Source: Urechidicola croceus
GTDB lineage: Bacteria; Bacteroidota; Bacteroidia; Flavobacteriales; Flavobacteriaceae
Direction of reading: 5' to 3'
DNA: 64,000 nt
Assembly: GCA_905181865.1 (NCBI GenBank)
Contig: CAJIZG010000005.1
Coordinates: 350,705-414,704 of the forward strand
Shown in pieces: positions 9,078 through 16,577 of the stretch. The position numbers were made by a program, and so were the translations under genes. Within the stretch, counting starts at the first letter, position 1. Every line of letters starts with the position of its first letter. Under the pieces are notes generated by a model. It was not told where the DNA came from and did not search any database. It worked only from the letters and a program-made list of their open reading frames with translations.

Positions 9078-10292
9078 TTAGTTTAACATCATCTGTGCCT
9101 TTTTTACAGACTCAACTAAAACATCAATTTCTTCAAAAGTGTTATAAAATGAAAAGGACGCTCTAACCGTTCCAGGAATTTTATAAAAATCCATAATAGG
9201 CTGTGCACAATGGTGACCTGTTCTAACAGCGACTCCTAACTTATCAACGATGGTTCCGATATCATAGGGATGAATTCCTTGAATATTAAATGAAATTACA
9301 GACGTTTTATGAGCAGTGGTTCCGTAAATTCTTAAACCGTCAATAGTCAATAATTTTTCTGTAGCATATTCTAAAAGTTCTTTTTCGCGTTTTTCAATTA
9401 CGTCAAAACCAATATTATTAGCGTAATCTAAAGCAACTCCAAAAGCGATTACTCCAGAAATATTAGGAGTTCCTGCTTCAAACTTGTGAGGTAAGTCAGC
9501 GTAAGTGGTTTTCTCGAAAGTGACCTCTTTAATCATTTCTCCACCACCTTGGTACGGAGGTAGTTTAGTAAGCCATTCCTCTTTCCCATATAAGATTCCG
9601 ACCCCTGTTGGACCATAAATTTTATGCGCAGATGTAACATAAAAGTCGACATCTAATTTTTGAAGATCTGGTTTGATATGCGGACAAGCCTGAGCTCCAT
9701 CAATTAAAACGGCTGCTCCAATAGCATGGGCTTTTTCAATAATTTCTTCAATAGGATTGATAGTTCCTAAAGCGTTTGAAATATGATTTGTAAAGACTAA
9801 TTTAGTCTTGTCTGACAATAATTTATCGTATTCGGACATGATTAATTCACCTTCTTCATTCATCGGAATCACCTTTAAAATGGCTCCTGTTTTTTCACAA
9901 AGCATTTGCCAAGGAACAATATTAGAATGATGTTCTAAGGCTGAAACAATGATTTGATCGCCTTCGTTTAAAATTGATTCAAAACCTGTAGCAACAATAT
10001 TTATACTATGGGTAGTTCCTGATGTAAAAATTATTTCATAGGATTCTTTAATATTGAAATGCTTTTGAATTTTTAATCGCGCCCCTTCATATTTATCCGT
10101 TGCTTCTTGACTTAAAGAGTGCACACCACGATGAATATTAGCGTTGTAATTCGAATAATAATCAACGATTGCGTCTATAACTACTTGCGGTGTTTGAGAC
10201 GTTGCAGCATTATCAAAATATACTAATGGTTTTCCATTAACCTCTCTTTTAAGAATGGGAAAATCAGCTCTAATTTTATCAATATCTAACAT
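9078..10292 (-). CDS. sufS: Cysteine desulfurase SufS
   Basis: PLP enzyme that takes sulfur from cysteine for iron-sulfur cluster assembly. PLP-binding Lys is in TSAHKIYGPTG and the catalytic Cys in RTGHHCAQP. The start was set at the ATG at 10292, giving MLDIDKIRADFPIL, because family members begin there; the longer frame from 10334 adds 14 unlikely residues. In most Flavobacteriia sufS directly follows sufD. Here it is about 10.3 kb from sufD, with a sigma-factor/CHAT block between, and no sufE is next to it. Confidence 0.95.
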   Translation of the reverse strand: MLDIDKIRADFPILKREVNGKPLVYFDNAATSQTPQVVIDAIVDYYSNYNANIHRGVHSLSQEATDKYEGARLKIQKHFNIKESYEIIFTSGTTHSINIVATGFESILNEGDQIIVSALEHHSNIVPWQMLCEKTGAILKVIPMNEEGELIMSEYDKLLSDKTKLVFTNHISNALGTINPIEEIIEKAHAIGAAVLIDGAQACPHIKPDLQKLDVDFYVTSAHKIYGPTGVGILYGKEEWLTKLPPYQGGGEMIKEVTFEKTTYADLPHKFEAGTPNISGVIAFGVALDYANNIGFDVIEKREKELLEYATEKLLTIDGLRIYGTTAHKTSVISFNIQGIHPYDIGTIVDKLGVAVRTGHHCAQPIMDFYKIPGTVRASFSFYNTFEEIDVLVESVKKAQMMLN

Positions 10293-10396
10293 ACTTATAG
10301 GTTGACGTAATTTATCAACAAAATTACAAAACAATGCTTGATTTTATCCTATATCTATTTGATTTGTTTAAAAGGAAAAGAGGTTGTTTACGCTGC

Positions 10397-10424
10397 GTCA
10401 TTCTGAACGGATGTGAAGAATCTT
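10397..10424 (+). repeat. Short dispersed GTCATTCTGAAC-type repeat unit
   Basis: The sequence GTCATTCTGAACGGATGTGA followed by AGAATCTT is of the kind seen as dispersed inverted repeats in Bacteroidota intergenic regions, and relates to the arms of the inverted repeat at 13008-13110. It sits between sufS and the sigma-factor block. Confidence 0.45.
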
Positions 10425-10505
10425 TAAATTGTTCTTAGGGATACATTGAAAGCGAGATTTTTCGCTTGAACTCAAATTGGCATTGAACGTATTAATATAG
10501 ACACC

Positions 10506-11237
10506 CTAAAGCTTCTTCAATAGTTTTTGCGCATTTTTATAATCACCCGCATCACTAGGAATTCTTTTTAAGATCTCACTACATGTTTTGTAGTCTTTTT
10601 GTTTCAATTTGCTTAAAGCCAAATACCAATTCGCACTGCTTTTAAAAACTGAATTACCTTTTGAAATTTGCTTTAAAAGTACTTCGGCTTCAGTAAATTT
10701 ATTCAATTCAATTCCTGAAATGGCCTTATACAATTTAAATTCTTGATTTTCAGATTCAATACTTAATAATTGAGTAAAATAAGTTTCTGCTTCAGTAAAA
10801 TTTTTGTTGTTAAAAGAATTTTCAGCCTTGGTTAGTAATTCGTTTTCACCTCCTCTAACGGTTAAACTGATCTCATTAAAATTAGCAAAATCGCCATATG
10901 TTGGAATTGAAAACAGACTGTACCAATAAATGCCAATGAATATAGCAATGCTCGCTGCCATGGCATATTGCCAAGGTTTAAATCTAATTACTTTTTTGGT
11001 TGGTTCTTTTTTATTGAAATAGGTATCGGAAATATTCTTCAGGTTAGTTTGAAATGAGGCTTGTTTATCTTCATTTTCAAATTTATGCGCTAAAAGGCGA
11101 GACAATTTCTTATAAGTTTCAAAGGCTTGCTTGAAGTCATCTTCATTTTTCAGGCTATTCTCAAAAGAATTGTTAGCGTCCTTGGAAAGGTTTCCAGAAA
11201 GAAATTCTTCAAATAATATATAATCTTGATCTTTCAT
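10506..11237 (-). CDS. Single-pass membrane TPR protein, candidate sigma regulator
   Basis: Protein of 243 residues. Residues 1-80 are hydrophilic and presumably cytoplasmic, one membrane helix spans about 86-107 (WQYAMAASIAIFIGIYWY), and the periplasmic part (about 130-240) shows repeated helices of TPR type (NFTEAETYFTQLL, KFTEAEVLLKQI, YKTCSEILKRI). It starts two bases after the stop of the ECF sigma gene, so the pair is one operon. Position and topology suggest that it holds or regulates the sigma factor. No recognisable classical anti-sigma domain was seen, so this role is inferred. Confidence 0.8.
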   Translation of the reverse strand: MKDQDYILFEEFLSGNLSKDANNSFENSLKNEDDFKQAFETYKKLSRLLAHKFENEDKQASFQTNLKNISDTYFNKKEPTKKVIRFKPWQYAMAASIAIFIGIYWYSLFSIPTYGDFANFNEISLTVRGGENELLTKAENSFNNKNFTEAETYFTQLLSIESENQEFKLYKAISGIELNKFTEAEVLLKQISKGNSVFKSSANWYLALSKLKQKDYKTCSEILKRIPSDAGDYKNAQKLLKKL

Positions 11238-11239
11238 GA

Positions 11240-11821
11240 TTAATACTTTAATTGATTAAACTTTGGCGACTCTTGAACCAACTGCGTTAGTTTTCCAATA
11301 CACAAGGACTTCTTTTTTCGAGCATAGGCGTAAGAAACGTTTAGACTATTTGCTACTTCTTCCATAGATTTTATTTTAAAAGTAGCTTTCAGTAAATCTT
11401 TACATGCCGTACCCAGTTTTTGAAACATCTCATTAAAAAGTGTCTGTTTTTCGCCAAACAAAGAAGTTTCAAAAGACAGTTCTATAGCGTCGTCATCTAT
11501 AGATAGCACTTCATCATTAATTGTTACCTCATTATGAGTATTTTTTTTTAATTCGTTCAACCATTTCCGTTTACATAGCAAAAAGAAGTAGGCATCGAAG
11601 GGACAGGTTAGTTGTAGTTTTTTTTGAGAGGCTTGATTGTAAATAGTAACTAAAGTTTCTTGAATAACATCCTGAGCTTTATCGGAATCACCACCATTCT
11701 TTTTTATATAATTAATGACTTTAGGAGCAAATTTATCATAGATAGCCTGAATGATAAATGAATTGTTTTGCAACAGTCCATCAATGTATTTCTGATCTAC
11801 ATGTATTTTTTTTTCACTCAT
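11240..11821 (-). CDS. ECF-type RNA polymerase sigma factor
   Basis: Sigma-70 family factor of ECF size. Start taken at the ATG at 11821 (MSEKKIHVDQKY), giving 193 residues, because the longer frame adds 18 residues with no similarity. Region 2 is near residues 25-90 (VINYIKKNGGDSDKAQDVIQ; CPFDAYFFLLCKRKW), and region 4 with a helix-turn-helix near 140-175 (SMEEVANSLNVSYAYARKKK). It is the first gene of an operon with the TPR membrane protein, and 117 bases upstream the divergent lipoprotein gene begins. Its likely targets are the two promoters with the shared GGTAACAAA element. Confidence 0.88.
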   Translation of the reverse strand: MSEKKIHVDQKYIDGLLQNNSFIIQAIYDKFAPKVINYIKKNGGDSDKAQDVIQETLVTIYNQASQKKLQLTCPFDAYFFLLCKRKWLNELKKNTHNEVTINDEVLSIDDDAIELSFETSLFGEKQTLFNEMFQKLGTACKDLLKATFKIKSMEEVANSLNVSYAYARKKKSLCIGKLTQLVQESPKFNQLKY

Positions 11822-11867
11822 GAACGCTATTGTTTTTAGCGAATTTAAAAAAAACTTTGACAAAAGA

Positions 11868-11920
11868 GGTAACAAATTGAATTTGCAATTTATATAAGGA
11901 TGTAAAACAAAATTTAAAAC
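11868..11920 (+). promoter_or_regulatory. Duplicated upstream element, copy 1 (candidate ECF promoter)
   Basis: GGTAACAAA at 11868-11876 is followed by TATATAAGGATGTAAAACAA at 11891-11910; the two boxes start 23 bases apart. Copy 2 at 13388 has the same boxes and the same spacing. The GTAAC core resembles the -35 elements of ECF sigma factors, and the ECF gene is divergent from here. Confidence 0.6.
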
Positions 11921-11938
11921 AATAAAAACTTAGAAATT

Positions 11939-12931
11939 ATGAGAACTTTAAAAAACACTTTAGGAACACTTTTAATGACAACTTTAATAGTAACAAGTTG
12001 TAACACAATTGATGATGCTCAAGAATTTTTGGATATCCCAGCAACTGCTCAAGAATTTCAAAATTTAAAAAACGAAGCACTAGATAAATTGACACAAGAG
12101 TTTCAATTCAATGCAGAAGATGGGTATGTAACTTTTACATCGGCTAAAGGGGTAGAAATTGATATTAACGGAGCATGTCTTACTTTAGATGGTTCTTCAG
12201 TAACAGGAAATGTGAACTTAGAGTTTGTTGAGTTATTCGAAAAAGGAAATATGCTAACAACAAATAAAAGTACGATGGGAATTTTGCCAAATGGAGATAG
12301 AGCAATGCTTGTGTCTGGAGGAGAGTTTTTTATAAATGCTACTCAAAATGGAGAGGGATTAGGGACTAATTGTGGTGTTAATGTTAGAATCCCAACCAAC
12401 CTTTCTGGTGGTGATGATCATGACATGGTGATATGGAAAGGAATCGAAGATGAAAAAGGAAATGTAGCATGGGAGGAAGAAAGAGATCAAGACGGTGGTA
12501 AAGGAAATATATTTATTGAAAGAGGAACACAAGGAGGAAATCAGTATTACGCCCTGTTCGGTGGATTTGGATGGTCGAATGTAGATCGTTTCTATAGCGA
12601 TCCAAGACCTAAAACACAAATATTAGTAGATGTGCCAGCTGGGTATGATAATGATAATAGTGCGGTTTACTTATCGTATGACGGAGAAGAAACAGGATTA
12701 GCAAATTTAGATACTTATGATGTCGGACTAGAATTATTTAGTGAACATTATGGTCAAATTCCAATCGGGTTGGAATGTCATGTGATTTTTGCAACGGAAG
12801 AAAATGGAATGTGGAAGTATGCTGTCAAAGCAGTAACAATTGTTGATAACGGAACGGTGGTGATTTCAGATGGGGAAACAGCACTAGTAACAGAAACAGA
12901 ATTAACCACAATTATAAATGGATTGCCATAA
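11939..12931 (+). CDS. Secreted lipoprotein, paralogue 1
   Basis: Protein of 330 residues with a lipoprotein signal ending in VTSCNT (Cys at about 21). Unrecognised by name. The region 60-150 (FTSAKGVEIDINGACL, GNVNLEFVELFEKGNML, LVSGGEFFINATQNG) resembles the ZU5-like beta-sandwich present in many Bacteroidota surface proteins; this is a weak assignment. The end contains HYGQIPIGLECHVIF. The gene at 13459 encodes a close paralogue of the same length and order, and about 60 bases upstream are also copied, so this is a recent tandem duplication. It is divergent from the ECF sigma operon and ends in a hairpin terminator. Confidence 0.83.
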   Translation: MRTLKNTLGTLLMTTLIVTSCNTIDDAQEFLDIPATAQEFQNLKNEALDKLTQEFQFNAEDGYVTFTSAKGVEIDINGACLTLDGSSVTGNVNLEFVELFEKGNMLTTNKSTMGILPNGDRAMLVSGGEFFINATQNGEGLGTNCGVNVRIPTNLSGGDDHDMVIWKGIEDEKGNVAWEEERDQDGGKGNIFIERGTQGGNQYYALFGGFGWSNVDRFYSDPRPKTQILVDVPAGYDNDNSAVYLSYDGEETGLANLDTYDVGLELFSEHYGQIPIGLECHVIFATEENGMWKYAVKAVTIVDNGTVVISDGETALVTETELTTIINGLP

Positions 12932-12966
12932 ATAAAAACGTTTAAGTTAGTTCGGTTGAATGTAAG

Positions 12967-12997
12967 AGTCCTAGAGAATTTTCTCTAGGACTTTTTT
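12967..12997 (+). terminator. Terminator of lipoprotein 1
   Basis: Inverted repeat AGTCCTAGAGAA / TTCTCTAGGACT with a two-base gap between the arms (effectively a small loop) followed by TTTTTTG. Lies 36 bases past the stop. Confidence 0.8.
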
Positions 12998-13007
12998 GTT
13001 TTTGGTT

Positions 13008-13110
13008 GTCATGTCGACCTTAGGAGAAATCTTATATAAGTAAGCACATTAGATTAGAAATTAAACTAAGTTAATTTTTAGGATGCGATCTCTCCTAGTT
13101 TCGAAATGAC
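13008..13110. repeat. Imperfect inverted repeat of about 100 bp
   Basis: Left arm GTCATGTCGACCTTAGGAGA and AATC (13008-13031) is complementary to the right arm GATCTCTCCTAGTTTCGAAA and TGAC (13087-13110), with an A/T-rich centre. This looks like a dispersed REP or MITE-like unit of Bacteroidota. A related half-unit is at 10397. Confidence 0.6.
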
Positions 13111-13387
13111 TCAGTACAAAGTGAGCACTCTCAGAATATCCATTCGAACTCCGTCGTGAGTTGTTTATAGTCCGATCAAGATTATTAGAGTCGCATACTT
13201 ATTCTGAGAAGTTTTAAAAACCATATAGGTCTTTTAGAAATACTTACAAGATCACTCAGACCTTGCAGGACAGTCAAGTCTTTTTATTTTAGAGGTTTTC
13301 TAAAGAGCTTAACATTCTTATAATAAAATTTTTACTTATTAGTTTCAGTAGTAAAATTTAAAAAATATAATTTTTTTTCAAAAAAAG
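13111..13387. other. Intergenic spacer between the two lipoprotein genes
   Basis: No gene seen. It has short direct and inverted fragments (for example AGACCTTGCAGGACAGTCAA near 13258-13280 and ATAGGTCTTTTAG near 13225), which look like worn repeat sequence. Together with the terminator and inverted repeat it fills the 527 bases between the paralogues. Confidence 0.4.
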
Positions 13388-13440
13388 GGTAACAAAATAA
13401 CGCATCAATTTATATAAGGGTGTAAAACAAATTTTAAAAC
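13388..13440 (+). promoter_or_regulatory. Duplicated upstream element, copy 2 (candidate ECF promoter)
   Basis: GGTAACAAA at 13388-13396 and TATATAAGGGTGTAAAACAA at 13411-13430, again 23 bases from box start to box start. Sequence between the boxes differs from copy 1, while the boxes and the leader up to the start codon are nearly identical. Confidence 0.6.
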
Positions 13441-13458
13441 AATAAAAACTTAGAAATT

Positions 13459-14439
13459 ATGAAAATTTTAAAAAACACTTTAGGAACAATTTTAATGGCA
13501 ACTTTAATTTTAACTAGTTGTAACAAAAATGAGAATGATGATATATTTATTGAAACGCCACCAACGGCTCAAGAATTTCAAAATTTAAAAGAAGCGGCAT
13601 TAGAAAATTTAACACAAGAATTTCAATTCAATGCTGAAGATGGTTCAACAACATTTACTTCAGTAAAAGGCGTTCAATTAACAATTAACGGAACGTGTCT
13701 TTCTAATAATGGGTCTGCTGTTGCAGGAAGTGTAGTTTTAGAATTCGTAGAATTATTTGAAAAAGGAAACATGCTTATTACTAATAAACCAACGATGGGT
13801 TTATTGCCAAACGGAGATAAAGCGATGTTGATTTCGGGAGGGGAGTTCTTTATAAACGCCACTCAGAATGGTGAAGATTTGGATATTAATTGTTCAATTC
13901 AGTTGATTGTGCCGTCTGCTCTTAGCGGTGGAACTGATCCAGCGATGAGCTTATGGAATGGAATAATTGATGAAGACGATAATTTAGAGTGGGGAGAAGT
14001 AAACGCTGACCCTGCAGGAAATCAAGGAGGTGTTTTTGCTGAAGGCGGACAATATTACGCTTTTCTTGATCAATTTGGATGGTCTAACGTAGATAGATTT
14101 TATAATGATCCGAGACCAAAAACAACATTGCAAATCGCTGTTCCAGAAGGATACGATAATGAAAATAGTAGTGTTTACTTGTCTTATGATGGTGAAGAAA
14201 CCGGATTAGCAAATATGGACACTTATGATCCTGGAACTAAATTATTCAGTGAGCATTATGGACAAATTCCAATCGGATTAGAATGTCATGTAATATTTGT
14301 GTCAGAAGACAACGGGCTATGGAAATATGCTATCAAGGCGGTAACGATTGTAAATAACGGAATCATCACATTTACAGATGGAGAAACGAGTTCAGATATT
14401 GAAGCAGTATTAGTTGCATCAATTAACGGATTGCCATAA
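13459..14439 (+). CDS. Secreted lipoprotein, paralogue 2
   Basis: Protein of 326 residues, colinear with the lipoprotein at 11939 across its whole length: a lipobox (LTSCNK), TAQEFQNLK, LTQEFQFNAEDG, LEFVELFEKGNML, SGGEFFINATQNG, FGWSNVDRFYNDPRPKT and HYGQIPIGLECHVIF. The middle (about residues 150-205) is the most variable. Function is unknown; both copies are likely anchored in a membrane and exposed in the periplasm or on the surface. It is followed by a worn copy of the dispersed leader element and then by the barrel protein. Confidence 0.83.
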   Translation: MKILKNTLGTILMATLILTSCNKNENDDIFIETPPTAQEFQNLKEAALENLTQEFQFNAEDGSTTFTSVKGVQLTINGTCLSNNGSAVAGSVVLEFVELFEKGNMLITNKPTMGLLPNGDKAMLISGGEFFINATQNGEDLDINCSIQLIVPSALSGGTDPAMSLWNGIIDEDDNLEWGEVNADPAGNQGGVFAEGGQYYAFLDQFGWSNVDRFYNDPRPKTTLQIAVPEGYDNENSSVYLSYDGEETGLANMDTYDPGTKLFSEHYGQIPIGLECHVIFVSEDNGLWKYAIKAVTIVNNGIITFTDGETSSDIEAVLVASINGLP

Positions 14440-14444
14440 GGAAT

Positions 14445-14526
14445 ACGAAAGGAGCATGTTTAACTTTTTATCCCTCCAAGGAAATAATTAATAGCGAATA
14501 GTATGTGACGAATAAAAAATAATAAT
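14445..14526 (+). repeat. Dispersed leader element, copy A (worn)
   Basis: Starts six bases past the preceding stop with ACGAAAGGAGCATGTT, contains CCAAGGAAAT and AATAGCGAATAGTATGTGAC, and ends AATAAAAAATAATAATG. It aligns with copies at 57447, 62319, 47290 and 26429 (reverse). The small frame present in the 57447 and 62319 copies is broken here: one extra base precedes the SE-x-H/Y-V-T part and a stop replaces Gln. Confidence 0.6.
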
Positions 14527-14558
14527 GATGGGTGCATGAAAAAGAAACCCCAGTTTTG

Positions 14559-14590
14559 CAAAAAGTGATGATTGATTTCATCGCTTTTTG
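14559..14590 (+). terminator. Hairpin before the PKD/barrel gene
   Basis: CAAAAAGTGATG pairs with CATCGCTTTTTG (one wobble) around ATTGATTT. It lies between lipoprotein 2 and the ATG at 14616, followed by a T-rich stretch. Confidence 0.5.
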
Positions 14591-14615
14591 TATATTTAAA
14601 TTATATTTCAAAATC

Positions 14616-16571
14616 ATGAAAATAAAACTCCAAGTGATAATCGCTTTTTTTGTCGCGATGACAACATATTCACAACAAAAATTTTCGACTGATTCAATTG
14701 TAAGATCAGTAACGATTGAATCTAAACTCTCAGGAAATACCCTTGAATTCTCTCCAATTGCTCCACCATTGAATCAAATTGCAGGAGCACCAAAAGCATT
14801 TTATACTTATTTTTGGGAATTTGGTGATGGTCATTATAGTACCGATTCTCTACCAAAACATACTTATAGAAACATAGGAGAATACAATGTAAAATTATGG
14901 GCTACTAATAATTATGATACGGGAAAACCTCCAACGACAAGGCCAAAAAAAGTAACGGTAATGTCAGAAGAAAATGATTATAATGACACTTCATCTATGT
15001 ATGAGGATTTCACCCTAAAACGAAATCGAGAGCCTATTCCAAACGAAGAAATAGTAGTTGTGATGAGCTATAAGAACCCGAAGGACTTTGTAGCGAATGG
15101 TAAGATTTACCTTTTTTATAACGAACAAAAATACAAGGATAATAATTTTAATATTAAGGATACGAGAATGTATCACAATGAGCAAATAATTGAAGATGAA
15201 GAATCGTTTGTCTATGCAAATGACTTGGATGATAATCAGATGTTAATGGCGACTTCTAATGGTGGGATGGTCACCTATAATTCTCAAGAATTAGATACGA
15301 TAAACAAAACAAATTTACCCTTAACCCTTGAAGACTCAAAAGTATATTATAAAAATTGGAATATTTTAGAATTTAATGATATCCAGCCTAATGAAGAGCG
15401 AAACGTGTTTTTAACAATGGAAACGCCACAGGAAATGTTGAAAGATACCAGTGCTATAATTTCAATTCGAGGCGTATATGTTCCAGATAGAAATTACGAT
15501 AATCATCAAGTAAAAGACATGGAGATGGAAATTGTGACTTCGCATGACCCAAATAAAATGGCTTCAAATGGAACGTTTATGAACTATCGATTGGTTCGAT
15601 TTAAGCGGTTAAAATACAAAATTAGATTTCAGAATAATGGGGAAGGTCCGGCAAGAACAATTCGCTTAGAAACAGATTTGCCAGATATGTTTGATAAGTC
15701 AACTTTAAAAGTGGAAGATATGTATCCGAAATGTGAGATTTGTCCGAAGCAAAAAGTAGCATACAGTTGTTTGGACACGATTTTTACAGATTCTCAAGTA
15801 ATATTTACGTTTAAAAACATTTATTTACCCGGAAGCGAACAAAAAGGAGTAATGGATAAAGACTCTACAAAGGGATTTGTAAAGTATAGTATTAAGTTTG
15901 GAAAGGATTTTCATAAGAAGAATACGAAAAGTCAGACAGCCATAGTTTTTGATAAAAATGATCCAATCATGACCAATTATTCTACAACTCGATTTATTCC
16001 TGGAATTTCAATTGGTGCAAAGGTGGGATATAATTATTATCCCGAATTAGAGGCGTCTACAAGTTATTTTATAGGCGCAACGATTTCGCCGTACAAATCA
16101 TATCGCTGGTATTGGCAAGTGGAATGGTTGAATAGTTTTAATTCTTACACTAGTAAAGTTACTATTTTTGAGGAATTTACAGGTGGTGCCCGGGGATTTA
16201 AACAGTTGCAGCGTAGAACCACTTCAAATAGTTATGAATCTATTAATTGGGAAGTCCCAGTACTGGTTAGATATAATATTAATAATTATATTGGAGTTGG
16301 AGCAGGGATACAGGCAAATATAAATATTAGCGAAAAACAGAATGAGAGCATTTTAATCGAAGACTTTGAAGGAGATAGAGCCGATTTTTTAATTGATAGT
16401 AGGATGCAAGTTAATGAAACTACCGAGTCATTCACTAATTTTAAAGCTGGATTGTTATTCGAAATTACAGGAGGTTTTGCAAGAATTGGTCCGAGTGTTG
16501 GGGCCCGCTATGTTTTAAATTCTGAAAATGAACGTAACTATTGGCAACTGTATGCTATTTGGAAGTTTTAA
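14616..16571 (+). CDS. PKD-domain protein with predicted C-terminal outer-membrane barrel
   Basis: 651 residues from the ATG at 14616, which gives a clean signal peptide (MKIKLQVIIAFFVAMTTYSQ); the longer frame from 14532 reads through a terminator hairpin. A PKD fold occupies about residues 35-95 (YTYFWEFGDGHYSTDS, HTYRNIGEYNVKLWATN). The middle part (about 250-480) has a conserved-repeat, adhesin-like region with NGTFMNYRLVRFKRLKYKIR and FQNNGEGPARTIRLETDLP. The last 170 residues alternate as beta strands (GISIGAKVGYNYYPELEAS ... YWQLYAIWKF) and end in Phe, typical of an outer-membrane barrel. Six bases before the CHAT gene, thus one operon. It may present a sensor domain at the outer membrane. 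Confidence 0.8.
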   Translation: MKIKLQVIIAFFVAMTTYSQQKFSTDSIVRSVTIESKLSGNTLEFSPIAPPLNQIAGAPKAFYTYFWEFGDGHYSTDSLPKHTYRNIGEYNVKLWATNNYDTGKPPTTRPKKVTVMSEENDYNDTSSMYEDFTLKRNREPIPNEEIVVVMSYKNPKDFVANGKIYLFYNEQKYKDNNFNIKDTRMYHNEQIIEDEESFVYANDLDDNQMLMATSNGGMVTYNSQELDTINKTNLPLTLEDSKVYYKNWNILEFNDIQPNEERNVFLTMETPQEMLKDTSAIISIRGVYVPDRNYDNHQVKDMEMEIVTSHDPNKMASNGTFMNYRLVRFKRLKYKIRFQNNGEGPARTIRLETDLPDMFDKSTLKVEDMYPKCEICPKQKVAYSCLDTIFTDSQVIFTFKNIYLPGSEQKGVMDKDSTKGFVKYSIKFGKDFHKKNTKSQTAIVFDKNDPIMTNYSTTRFIPGISIGAKVGYNYYPELEASTSYFIGATISPYKSYRWYWQVEWLNSFNSYTSKVTIFEEFTGGARGFKQLQRRTTSNSYESINWEVPVLVRYNINNYIGVGAGIQANINISEKQNESILIEDFEGDRADFLIDSRMQVNETTESFTNFKAGLLFEITGGFARIGPSVGARYVLNSENERNYWQLYAIWKF

Positions 16572-16577
16572 TATGAT

